Positions 37,033 through 44,843 of a stretch of 64,000 nt of DNA are shown here, piece after piece. A model generated the notes under the pieces. It saw only the letters and a program-made list of their open reading frames with translations. It was not told the DNA's origin and ran no database searches. Source of the DNA: Planctomycetota bacterium (GTDB lineage Bacteria > Planctomycetota > UBA1135 > GCA-002686595); the NCBI GenBank assembly GCA_020853575.1, contig JADYYP010000010.1, positions 1-64,000 of the forward strand, read 5' to 3'. Numbering within the stretch: position 1 is the stretch's first letter; every line of letters begins with the position of its first letter. The position numbers and the translations under genes are program-made.

Positions 37033-37530
37033 TCAGCGCGGCGAGAGTTTCGTCCGAGGATCGTGCTGGGGCCAGGCCAGGTCGAGGCACAGCCGCTGCG
37101 AGGGCTTGAATCCCGCTCGATGGAAGAACGCGATCAACTCGAGGTCGTTCCAGTCCACTTCCGTGCGCAGCAACTTGAGTCCCAAGCCGTTCAGGTTTGT
37201 CACCAGCTGCTCGAGCAGGGCGCGACCAACGCCTTGTTTCTGGAAGTCGGGGTGCACGCCGAACGACTCGAGCGCTGCATAGGGCTCCATCGTGCCGAAC
37301 TCGCCGTACCAGGCGCGCGCCAACAGGTAGCCCACGAAAATCCCGTCGAGCTCCGCAGCCAGCGACACTTGGACCCCGGTCTCGCGCAAGTTGCGTTGCA
37401 GAACGCTCTCGAAGAACTTCGCGCGCTCGCGTCCCAGGATCTTCGCGTCCAACGCGATCACTCGCGTCAGGTCATCTGGGTGCAGCTTGCGCACCACCAC
37501 TCGTTCGCCTCGTTCCAACGTCGTTTCCAT
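37033..37530 (-). CDS. GNAT-family N-acetyltransferase
   Basis: The 165-residue product starts at ATG 37530 (METTLERGERVVVRKLHPDD). It has the GNAT fold: FVGYLLARAWYGEFG, the acetyl-CoA-binding LESFGVHPDFQKQGVGRALL (Q-x-x-G-x-G/A), and a C-terminal NDLELIAFFHRAGFKPSQRL. The substrate is unknown. It is the last gene of the benzoyl-CoA operon, 14 bp after the SDR, and converges on the kinase gene with 17 bp between stops. Protein acetylation of acyl-CoA enzymes is known in some aromatic degraders (for example benzoate-CoA ligase control by a GNAT in Rhodopseudomonas), so a regulatory role in the pathway is possible. Confidence 0.88.
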   Translation of the reverse strand: METTLERGERVVVRKLHPDDLTRVIALDAKILGRERAKFFESVLQRNLRETGVQVSLAAELDGIFVGYLLARAWYGEFGTMEPYAALESFGVHPDFQKQGVGRALLEQLVTNLNGLGLKLLRTEVDWNDLELIAFFHRAGFKPSQRLCLDLAWPQHDPRTKLSPR

Positions 37531-37544
37531 GGTCGTGTTCCTCG

Positions 37545-38276
37545 TCAAGCGATCAACTGCCCACCGTCCACCCGCAGTACTTGTCCGGTGACTTGCCTCG
37601 AGAGAGCGCTGCACAAATACAGCGCGGTGTTCGCGACGTCAGCAGGCTCGCTGGCGCGCCCCAGGGCCGACTCGGCCAAAGCCGCGTCGAGCACCTCGCG
37701 TGGCAGTTTCTCGGTCATCGGCGTGCGCACCAGTCCGGGCGCGATCACGTTGACCCGTATCCCGAAACGGCCGGCCTCGCGTGCCGCGGTGCGCGCCAAC
37801 CCGATCAAGCCAGCCTTGCTAGCCGCGTAATTGCCCTGGCCCACCTTGCCGCGCTCGCCGTTGATCGAGGAGATCAGCACCACGGCCCCGAAGCCGCGTT
37901 CGCGCATCGTGGGGATCGACTCGCGCAGCAGATAAAACGCGGAGTCGAGATTCGTGCGCAGCACTTCCGACCACGCCTGGTCGTCGAGCTTCCAGAGCAC
38001 GCGGTCACGCGTGATCCCAGCGCTGTGCACGACGAGGTCGGGCAGCAGCTGCGAGGTGCGCAGCTCCGCGAACAGCGCACGCACGTCGTCGGCACGGCCG
38101 AGGTCGCACTCGAAGGCGCGTGCGCAAGCTGGCTGCGTACTCCCGACCCGGTCCACGCTGACGACTCGCGCCCCAGCGCCCGCGAAGCACTCGACGATCG
38201 CCGATCCGATGCCGCCACCACCGCCCGCGACCAGCGCCGTGCGCCCCGCCAGCGACACCAACTCGGCCGAATTCAC
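37545..38276 (-). CDS. Short-chain dehydrogenase/reductase in the benzoyl-CoA operon
   Basis: The 243-residue SDR has a GTG start at 38276 overlapping the bcrD stop by 4 bp. The nucleotide-binding loop AGGGGGIGSAIVE, the NNAG-equivalent VVHSAGI, catalytic Ser in VLISSING, Y-x-x-x-K in NYAASKAG, and the APGLVRTPM and QVLRVDGGQ ends are all present. This is the FabG/PhaB subgroup acting on 3-hydroxyacyl thioesters. In this operon the natural guess is oxidation of 3-hydroxypimelyl-CoA, the product of Oah, or a related beta-oxidation step. Housekeeping fatty-acid synthesis is less likely. Confidence 0.88.
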   Translation of the reverse strand: MNSAELVSLAGRTALVAGGGGGIGSAIVECFAGAGARVVSVDRVGSTQPACARAFECDLGRADDVRALFAELRTSQLLPDLVVHSAGITRDRVLWKLDDQAWSEVLRTNLDSAFYLLRESIPTMRERGFGAVVLISSINGERGKVGQGNYAASKAGLIGLARTAAREAGRFGIRVNVIAPGLVRTPMTEKLPREVLDAALAESALGRASEPADVANTALYLCSALSRQVTGQVLRVDGGQLIA

Positions 38277-39139
38277 TCCAGCGACTCCTGCAGGCTCACC
38301 CCCATGCGCGCGAGCTTGCGGGCGCGGTACGCACCCCACAATGCGGCGCCAATCGCGCCCGCCGACGCCGAGTGTGCGTGGGTGCGAAGCTCGAGCGGCT
38401 TCTTCGACTCTTTCGCGCCTTCGCGCATCGCAGCCACCAACCCGACATCGCCCGCCAGGCCACCGGTGACCATCACCACGCCGGACGAACCGAGCGAGGT
38501 CAACAGCTTGACGTAGCGGCCCGCCATCGACTGGTGAATGCCCTTGATGATGTCGGGGGCGGCGATGCCGCGCGACACCATGTTGATCACATCGGTCTCG
38601 GCCAGCACCGCGCAGATCGAGGAGCAGGCCTCGGGCTTGGTGGACTTCAGCGACAGCGGCCCGATCTCGTCGAGGGTGATGCCCAAGTAGCGGCAGATGT
38701 TCTCCAGGAACTGGCCGGATCCGGAGGCGCACTGACTGGTCATGCGCGAGCCCAGGACCTTGCCCCGCTCGTCGATCTGCACCGCACGCGTGTGCAGCGC
38801 GCCGATGTCGATCACCGAGCGCGACTCGCGGTCGAGGAACAGCGCGCCCCGCGCATGCGCGGTCATGCCGTAGAAGTGACCCGTGCGGAACGCGGCGCAC
38901 TCGCCGTCGCCAGTTGTGGCAACGTAGGTCAAGTCGTCGCGCCGCAGCGCGTTGTCGGCGAGGATCGCCTCGAACAGCTCCTCGACCAGCTTGCGCGGAT
39001 CGCGGCGACGCAAGCGCTCGAGCTTGCTGTCCACGAGCTCGGCAGGCCCGCGCTCGCGTTCACGCATCAACACGACCTTGGCCGTCGACGAGCCGACGTC
39101 GATGCCGACGACGTTCAACACTTCGGGAAGTTCGGTCAT
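38273..39139 (-). CDS. bcrD: Benzoyl-CoA reductase (class I) subunit D, ATPase
   Basis: The 288-residue protein belongs to the BcrA/BadF/BzdQ ASKHA ATPase family: VVGIDVGSSTAKVVLM phosphate loop, VATTGDGECAAF, the second phosphate motif VIDIGALHTRAV, and the cluster-binding segment SQCASGSGQFLENICRYLG. Length fits Thauera BcrD (about 280 residues). BcrA and BcrD form the ATP-driven activator that holds a shared [4Fe-4S] cluster and pumps electrons from ferredoxin to BcrBC. It lies 13 bp after bcrA and overlaps the SDR by 4 bp. Confidence 0.93.
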   Translation of the reverse strand: MTELPEVLNVVGIDVGSSTAKVVLMRERERGPAELVDSKLERLRRRDPRKLVEELFEAILADNALRRDDLTYVATTGDGECAAFRTGHFYGMTAHARGALFLDRESRSVIDIGALHTRAVQIDERGKVLGSRMTSQCASGSGQFLENICRYLGITLDEIGPLSLKSTKPEACSSICAVLAETDVINMVSRGIAAPDIIKGIHQSMAGRYVKLLTSLGSSGVVMVTGGLAGDVGLVAAMREGAKESKKPLELRTHAHSASAGAIGAALWGAYRARKLARMGVSLQESLE

Positions 39140-39152
39140 GGCGAGACTCCGT

Positions 39153-40463
39153 TCACGCCGGGACTTTCTGCGCCTGCATCTTGCGCGCCTCGCGGTGAGC
39201 GAAGAGCGCTGCTCCGAGTGCACCAGTGAAGATCGACTCGGTCGAGATGTTGAGCTTCATCTCGCCGTAGTTTTCGAAGATCAGCTTGCGCAAGGCTTCG
39301 ACGGCCGCGGGATTGCGGGCGACCCCTCCGGTGAACGTGAATTCGGACTTCACCCCTCCGGAGCGCGCCAAGAGGCTCATCGCTCGCAGGATGATCGCGC
39401 GATGCAATCCCGCCAGGATGTCCTCGCGCTTCTCCCCCAGCGAGAGACGCTCGCGCAACTCGGCTCCGGCGAAAACGGTGCAGGTCGAGTTGATCTTGAC
39501 ATTGCGCTTGGACTTGCAGGCCATCGGTCCGAGCTCGTGCAGGCCCAGGTTCATCTCGTCGGCGATGTAGCCCAGGTAGCGCCCGCAACCCGCGGCGCAG
39601 CGATCGTTCATCTGGAACGAGGTGACGATGCCCTCGTCATCGACCTGGATCGCCTTGGTGTCCTGCCCGCCGATGTCCAGCACCGTGCGCGTGTCGGGGA
39701 ACATCGCATGCGCGCCGAGCCCGTGGCACAGGATCTCGGAGCGGATCCACTCCTTGGGGAACGGCAGCGTCGCGCGTCCGTAGCCCGTGCCCACGCAACA
39801 CGCCTGCTCGAGCTCGATGTCCGCGGCGCGCTCCACCGCCTCGCGCAACTCGCGCGTCGCGCCGCTGGCCTCGACCAGCGCGGCCCGCGCCAGCTTGGAG
39901 AACATCTCGTCGTCGCTGGTGGCGTTCTCGACTTCCAGGATCGCTTTGTCGAACAGACCGGCAACACGGTCGAAGCGTGCCCCGCGCTGCTCGGAGAAAC
40001 CCTCGGCGATCGGCAGATAGCGGCTGCCCGCGAGATCGCGGAAGAAGTCGCTCTTGCGATTCGCGCCGGCCGAGAACAGCTCGCGCGTCTCGGCCGTCAT
40101 CGCGCTGATGACATCGTCGATCAGCGGTACGACGATGCGCGCGTCCGCCTCCTCGCGCGCGTGCCGCCCCAAGGTCTCGCCCAGTCGCCGCAGCGACAGG
40201 CGATACTGTTGCTCGCGGAAGTGCCGGTCGAAGTCCTCCAGCCACAGCGTGCGGCGCGCCGCGTCCACGCCGGCGCGCTCGAGCTCGGCGTCGATCAAGC
40301 CGAAGCGCGCGCTGTTGAGCGCCTCGCCGAGCGCGACATCGCAGGCCACCTTGTAGTTGCTGCGGCTGTTGGTGATGCCGCGCCCCAGGATCTTGGACTC
40401 GTCGTCGAGCACGACGGCCTTGGTCGTGGTCGAGCCGAGATCGATGCCGACCGTGTACTTCAT
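39153..40463 (-). CDS. bcrA: Benzoyl-CoA reductase (class I) subunit A, ATPase
   Basis: The 436-residue protein is the long ATPase subunit: MKYTVGIDLGSTTTKAVVLD, GTGYGRATLPF, TVLDIGGQDTKAIQVDD, the cysteine pair in NDRCAAGCGRYLG that binds the inter-subunit [4Fe-4S] cluster, and FTFTGGVARN. The long form (436 against about 290 residues for the D subunit) indicates the Thauera-type (BcrCBAD) and not the Azoarcus-type (BzdNOPQ) enzyme. It overlaps bcrB by 4 bp. It couples hydrolysis of two ATP per electron pair to the low-potential reduction of the aromatic ring. Confidence 0.95.
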   Translation of the reverse strand: MKYTVGIDLGSTTTKAVVLDDESKILGRGITNSRSNYKVACDVALGEALNSARFGLIDAELERAGVDAARRTLWLEDFDRHFREQQYRLSLRRLGETLGRHAREEADARIVVPLIDDVISAMTAETRELFSAGANRKSDFFRDLAGSRYLPIAEGFSEQRGARFDRVAGLFDKAILEVENATSDDEMFSKLARAALVEASGATRELREAVERAADIELEQACCVGTGYGRATLPFPKEWIRSEILCHGLGAHAMFPDTRTVLDIGGQDTKAIQVDDEGIVTSFQMNDRCAAGCGRYLGYIADEMNLGLHELGPMACKSKRNVKINSTCTVFAGAELRERLSLGEKREDILAGLHRAIILRAMSLLARSGGVKSEFTFTGGVARNPAAVEALRKLIFENYGEMKLNISTESIFTGALGAALFAHREARKMQAQKVPA

Positions 40464-41758
40464 CGCGCGGCCTCCGCCGAGTGTGACGACGCCGCGTCGC
40501 GCTTCTGCGCGACCATCTGGAAGTAGGACTCGAGCCGGTTCTTGATGTTTGCGGCCGAGAAATAGCGTGGATCGACCAAGTCGCTCTCCAAGAAGCCCAC
40601 GGGCTTGCCGGTGCGGCGCTCGACCTCGCCCAGCATCACCAGCTGTCCGGCGCTGAAGCTGTTGCAGCTCTTGACCGAGTGAACCAACAGGCCGTCGGCG
40701 GAGTACTCGCGCATGTAGTCGCACAGGACGTCGACGCGCGTCGGCAGATTGAGGTTGGTGTAGCAGCCCAGGCAATAGTCGGCCAACGACTCCAGCGGAT
40801 GGTCGGGATCGTGGCGGAAGCCGTAGTCGTACGTCCCACCGACCTTGGTGTAGGTCGAGGCCACGACCACCGCGCCTTCGTCGGCGAACATCTTCCAGAA
40901 CTCGCGGAAACTGGTCCAGTTCGGCGGACCCTCGACCACCACGCGGAACTTCTCCTTCTCCATCGGTCCTTCCGGCGTGACCGGTCCGAGTCCGAGCTCG
41001 ACGCGCTCCTGCACTTCCTCGCGCAGCTCCTTGTAGTAGAGCACCGCGTCGTGCGTGCCGCGGAAGGCGCTGAAGATCGGGCCGATGTAGTACACGCCGC
41101 CGAAGTAGGCGTCGATCGGAGAGGGCTTGTTGCGCGCAGACTTCAACACCCACACCAAGTCGTCCTCGGCCTGCGCCGAGGCCCGCATTTGCTCGCGCAA
41201 CTTGTCGATGTCGAACTTCTTCCCCGAGGCGCGCTCGAGCGAGGGGATCACCTTCTTCACCAACTGATCGACGATGTACTTGCGCATCGACGCGGTGACC
41301 TGCCCGTCCGCCTGATAGGGCACGTGCAGCATCACCGTCGGGCACTTGTACTCCTGACGCAGGAGCTCGAACCACTTCATGAAGGTGAAGCAGCCCGTGT
41401 AGGAGAGCAGCAGCAGGTCCGGGCTCGGCAGACGCTCGCCCGTTGGCCCGACGTTGCCCGACTTCATCATCCCCACGTCGCACTTGACGTACGTGCACAC
41501 GTCCTCGGAGTGCCCGAGCTTCTCGGCCAGACCGATGTACTCGCGCGACTTGCCGCGCATGCCCGACTGAAGCGCATTGATCTCCGGCAGCACCGGCAGC
41601 AGATCGAAGTTGCGCACGAGCTCCGTCAGATTGCCGGGGACGAACGTGTAGACGCTCTTCTCGCCGGTCTCGCCGCTGCGCGCGAGCCGCGAGAAGTGCT
41701 CGGCGATCATTTGTTTCTGCCGCTCTTGGCTGCGGTCCTTCAGGGCCGTCGTGCTCAT
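40460..41758 (-). CDS. bcrB: Benzoyl-CoA reductase (class I) subunit B
   Basis: The 432-residue protein is of the 2-hydroxyglutaryl-CoA dehydratase D-component/BcrB family, the size of Thauera BcrB. Recognisable pieces are KCDVGMMKSGNVGPTGERLP, LLLSYTGCFTFMKWFELL, CPTVMLHVPYQADGQVT, WKMFADEGAVVVASTYTKVGG, and a cluster-ligand region DYCLGCYTNLNLPTRVD, with KSCNSFSAGQL near the end. With BcrC it forms the catalytic heterodimer that binds benzoyl-CoA and double [4Fe-4S]-type clusters. It overlaps bcrC and bcrA by 4 bp on either side. Confidence 0.94.
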   Translation of the reverse strand: MSTTALKDRSQERQKQMIAEHFSRLARSGETGEKSVYTFVPGNLTELVRNFDLLPVLPEINALQSGMRGKSREYIGLAEKLGHSEDVCTYVKCDVGMMKSGNVGPTGERLPSPDLLLLSYTGCFTFMKWFELLRQEYKCPTVMLHVPYQADGQVTASMRKYIVDQLVKKVIPSLERASGKKFDIDKLREQMRASAQAEDDLVWVLKSARNKPSPIDAYFGGVYYIGPIFSAFRGTHDAVLYYKELREEVQERVELGLGPVTPEGPMEKEKFRVVVEGPPNWTSFREFWKMFADEGAVVVASTYTKVGGTYDYGFRHDPDHPLESLADYCLGCYTNLNLPTRVDVLCDYMREYSADGLLVHSVKSCNSFSAGQLVMLGEVERRTGKPVGFLESDLVDPRYFSAANIKNRLESYFQMVAQKRDAASSHSAEAAR

Positions 41759-42936
41759 GCCGTCACCGCCTCGCTGAATAGCTTGATCGAGTCCGCGAAC
41801 GTGCCCGCCTGCTCGCGGATCACCTGGAACTGGCCCGTGTTCTCGGCGTACTTGAACGCCGTCCACGGGATGCCGCGCTCTTCGATGGCGCGCACGGCCA
41901 TCGGTTGGTCGAGCAATGCCGGATCGCAGAAGCTCGGCGCGCAGAAAAGCACGCCCTCGGCGCGCGAAGCCTCGACGCGGCGCACGAGCTCTTGACCCTT
42001 CTGGTCGCTGTCCTCGTAGCGTGTCGGACTGGGCAGCGAGTCGGTCAAGAACGAGTGCACCAGGTTGTCCAGAGGGTCGCCGGCGAGCTCGACGGGCTTG
42101 TCGAACCAACGTCCGACCTGGACGAAGTCGTCGTCGACGATGTAGCAGCCGGCACGTTCGAGCGTCTTGATCAAGCCCAACGGGGGCTGCTCGCAGAACG
42201 AGCCGGTCAACACCACGCGCGCTTGGTCCATTGGACGTCGCTCGTGGTCGACCTCCACCGCGGCTCGGTACTGGTCCAGCAGATGGTCGTGCTCTTCGAC
42301 CGGCATCACCAAGCCGGCGCGCAAGAGCAGGTAGAGCTCCCAGGTCGGCACCTTCCAGGGCTCGCGCCGGCGCAAGTCGTAGAGCCCTTGGATGCGCGCG
42401 CGGTTGTGGTTGTAGGCGGCGATCGAGCGTCGCAGCGCCATGGGCTCGAGCTTGCGCGCGCCGCGCTGCTCGAGCTCGTGCGCGAGCTCTTCCAGCTCGC
42501 GTCGCATGAACGCACCGCCGACCTCGGGATCGAAGTCCTGGGGCACGTCGAAGTAGCGCGACAAGCGCTCGGGGAAGCGCAGCTTCCAGATGCCCGACAG
42601 ATTGCGAATCACGTCGCAAATCGCCGGAAACACCATGCCGTCCAGGCAGTCCAGCGAGCCATTGAGCGCGAGCTCGATCGTGCTGCGTGGGATGTGGCAG
42701 ATGTACGACTGATAGAAGGCGTCGCCCTTGATGATCTCGACGTCCTCTCCACCGCCCATGATGCCCACGGGCAGTCCACCCTGGGCGTGGATCAACTCGC
42801 GCGGCGCCCAGATCGGCATGAAGCCGATCGCGAGCCCCTTGTGCTCGGCTTTCCAGCGCCGCACCGATTCCAAGCGCAAGTCGCGGTAAACCTCTTCGGC
42901 CTTTTCGATCAGCGCGCGGATCTCGGCGGCACTCAT
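41755..42936 (-). CDS. bcrC: Benzoyl-CoA reductase (class I) subunit C
   Basis: The 393-residue protein fits BcrC (about 384 residues in Thauera). Landmarks are GFMPIWAPRELIHAQGGLPV, the YQSYICHIPRSTIELALNG segment with a cluster Cys, FPAICDVIRNLSGIW, VVLTGSFCEQPPLGLIKTLE, and VLFCAPSFCDPALLDQP. It is paired with BcrB as the ring-reducing module. ATG 42936 overlaps the dch stop by 4 bp. A generic 2-hydroxyacyl-CoA dehydratase is the alternative for B and C alone, but two ATPase subunits and the dch/had/oah set in the same operon make benzoyl-CoA reductase far more likely. Confidence 0.94.
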   Translation of the reverse strand: MSAAEIRALIEKAEEVYRDLRLESVRRWKAEHKGLAIGFMPIWAPRELIHAQGGLPVGIMGGGEDVEIIKGDAFYQSYICHIPRSTIELALNGSLDCLDGMVFPAICDVIRNLSGIWKLRFPERLSRYFDVPQDFDPEVGGAFMRRELEELAHELEQRGARKLEPMALRRSIAAYNHNRARIQGLYDLRRREPWKVPTWELYLLLRAGLVMPVEEHDHLLDQYRAAVEVDHERRPMDQARVVLTGSFCEQPPLGLIKTLERAGCYIVDDDFVQVGRWFDKPVELAGDPLDNLVHSFLTDSLPSPTRYEDSDQKGQELVRRVEASRAEGVLFCAPSFCDPALLDQPMAVRAIEERGIPWTAFKYAENTGQFQVIREQAGTFADSIKLFSEAVTA

Positions 42937-43718
42937 GCGTTCCTCCACTTCGGCGCGCGCTTCTGCGTGAATGCCGTGAGCCCTTCGACGGCATCCGCGG
43001 TGCGCATCAACTCGGAAAGATAGATGTGTTCGAGCGCGTCGATCTCGCGCGCGAAACGGGCGCCGAACTCGTGGCGCGCGGCGCGCACGGCGAAACGCAA
43101 GCTCGCGGCGGACTTCGGGGCGAGGTGACGCCGCACGTACTCGATGGCGGCGGCGCGCGGATCGTCGACGACGGCGTCGACCAAGCCGCACTGCAGAGCT
43201 TCATCGGCGGCCATGCTGCGCCCGGTCGACAACAGGTCCAGGGCAACGGCGCGGCCGACGCGCTCGGGCAAGCTGATCGAGGCCACCGGCGCGAACACAC
43301 CGAGCACGATCTCGGGTTGACCGAGCTTGGCATCGTGCGCCGCGAACACGCGTTGGCACAGGGACACGATCTCCAGTCCGCCGCCGAGGCACTGTCCGCG
43401 CACGGCCGCCATGCACACCACGTTCGCAGCGAGCAGTGCCTTGAGCATCGCGTGCAGGCTCGCCAGCATCGCGGCGCAGCGCTCGGGCATGTGCTCGTCG
43501 ATGCTGGCGCCGAAGGAGAAGTGGGGCCCGTCGCCCTCGATCAGGATCGCCTTGAGATCACGTGCGTCCCGAGCGCGCTCGAAGATGCCCTGAAGTGCGG
43601 CGATCTTCGCGGAATCGATGATGTTGGCCTTGGGCGTGGCGAGGACGACGTGCCACAGCGCACCGTCCTCGAGCACCTCACACCGGACCACGTCCGTGGC
43701 TGCCGCGCCGTCGTGCAT
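42933..43718 (-). CDS. dch: Cyclohexa-1,5-diene-1-carbonyl-CoA hydratase
   Basis: The 261-residue crotonase-fold protein is of the Dch/BadK type. It hydrates the dienoyl-CoA made by benzoyl-CoA reductase to 6-hydroxycyclohex-1-enecarbonyl-CoA. Visible are the substrate-binding loops LIEGDGPHFSFGASIDEHMP (the FSFGAS(I/V)(D/E)EH phrase is characteristic of this group) and the oxyanion-hole segment AVRGQCLGGGLEIVSLC. ATG 43718 is preferred because AGGTGG lies just before it. A GTG three codons earlier (43727) is possible. It sits 9 bp after oah and overlaps bcrC by 4 bp. Confidence 0.88.
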   Translation of the reverse strand: MHDGAAATDVVRCEVLEDGALWHVVLATPKANIIDSAKIAALQGIFERARDARDLKAILIEGDGPHFSFGASIDEHMPERCAAMLASLHAMLKALLAANVVCMAAVRGQCLGGGLEIVSLCQRVFAAHDAKLGQPEIVLGVFAPVASISLPERVGRAVALDLLSTGRSMAADEALQCGLVDAVVDDPRAAAIEYVRRHLAPKSAASLRFAVRAARHEFGARFAREIDALEHIYLSELMRTADAVEGLTAFTQKRAPKWRNA

Positions 43719-43727
43719 GGTCGCCAC

Positions 43728-44840
43728 CTAGAGCGCCGTTTCCGCGCAGCCGCGGGCCTTGGCAATGACCTCGTCGATCAGCTCCTCGCCCCAGTGCGCG
43801 CCTTCGGCCAAGCGCCGCCGCAAGAGCAGGAAGTCGGCCTCGCGGCACTCCTTGCCGCCCTCGTGGAAAGCGCGGAAGCCCGCACGTCCCTCGTTCATCA
43901 TGTTGAGCGCCAACCACGCGCGATTCGATTCCTTGTTGCGGTCCCAGTGCTCGAGCTTGTGCTTGCGCACGCTCTCGATGGTCTTCGAGAGGCACCCCGG
44001 CATGGTGTTGGCCAGCTTGAAGATCAAGCGCTCGACCTCGTCGTCGAGCCGCGCCAAGTCGATCTGCCCCTTGGCGAGCAGCGCCTTGCCATCGTTCTTC
44101 GCGGCACCTTCCTTGAACTCGCCGTGCACCACGCGCCCGAACTCGTCCAGCCAGCGATCGGTGACCACCAGCGGATTGGCGATGGTGTGGCCATCGACGA
44201 CCAGGGCCGGCACGATCGAGGTCACGAGTCCGAGCCGCAGTGCCTTGTGTGCGCTCCAGGGCTCGCACAGCGTGCAGCTCTGCATGGCGGCTTCGATACC
44301 GACGAACAACGGCAGGAAGTCGGTGCTGCCACCGTCGGGAGCCGATCCGTGGCGCGGTCCGGCCTGCCCAAAGCTCGCCAGATCGCTGGCGATCGTGAAG
44401 TCGCAGGCCATGCCGATCTCCTGTCCGCCGGCGATGCGCATGCCGTTGACACGGCACAACACCGGCTTGTCGCACATCAGGATCGCGCTGACCATGTCGT
44501 TGAAGAGCCGCATGTATTGGCGGTACTCCTCGGGGTGGCCGGCGTAGTACTCCGCGTACTGCGCGGTGTTGCCGCCGGTGCAGAAGGCCCGCGTGCCCGC
44601 CCCGGTGAAAACCACCGCGACACAGCCGCGATCGCAGGACGCGCGCCGGAAGCCGAGGATCACGTCCTTGACCATCTCGGTCGTGTACGAGTTCAGCTGC
44701 TTGGGATTGTCGAGCGTGATGCGCACCGAGTGCAGCCCGGCCACCTCGCCCCCACCGGGCGCGCGCAGCGGCAGTTCTTCGTAGCGGACGCGGCCGCCAT
44801 CGTTGGTACGCGAGTCGAGTTCGTGAGCGACGAATTCCAT
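43728..44840 (-). CDS. oah: 6-Oxocyclohex-1-ene-1-carbonyl-CoA hydrolase (ring cleavage)
   Basis: The 370-residue crotonase-family enzyme is longer than ordinary hydratases, as Oah/BamA proteins are (about 375). It carries typical phrases: ITLDNPKQLNSYTTEMVKDV, VFTGAGTRAFCTGGNTAQYAEY, CRVNGMRIAGGQEIGMACDF, HGSAPDGGSTDFLPLF and PWSAHKALRLGL. Oah/BamA is the standard marker of anaerobic benzoyl-CoA degradation and opens the ring hydrolytically to 3-hydroxypimelyl-CoA. It lies 3 bp after had. Identification is firm because the GNTAQYAEYY and GGSTDFLP segments are not found in general enoyl-CoA hydratases. Confidence 0.95.
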   Translation of the reverse strand: MEFVAHELDSRTNDGGRVRYEELPLRAPGGGEVAGLHSVRITLDNPKQLNSYTTEMVKDVILGFRRASCDRGCVAVVFTGAGTRAFCTGGNTAQYAEYYAGHPEEYRQYMRLFNDMVSAILMCDKPVLCRVNGMRIAGGQEIGMACDFTIASDLASFGQAGPRHGSAPDGGSTDFLPLFVGIEAAMQSCTLCEPWSAHKALRLGLVTSIVPALVVDGHTIANPLVVTDRWLDEFGRVVHGEFKEGAAKNDGKALLAKGQIDLARLDDEVERLIFKLANTMPGCLSKTIESVRKHKLEHWDRNKESNRAWLALNMMNEGRAGFRAFHEGGKECREADFLLLRRRLAEGAHWGEELIDEVIAKARGCAETAL

Positions 44841-44843
44841 GGA

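Noticed and set aside
40460..42936. Reading bcrB/bcrC as 2-hydroxyglutaryl-CoA dehydratase
   Set aside because: Dehydratase systems have one small activator ATPase. Here there are two ATPase subunits of Thauera-type sizes plus dch, had and oah in the same operon.
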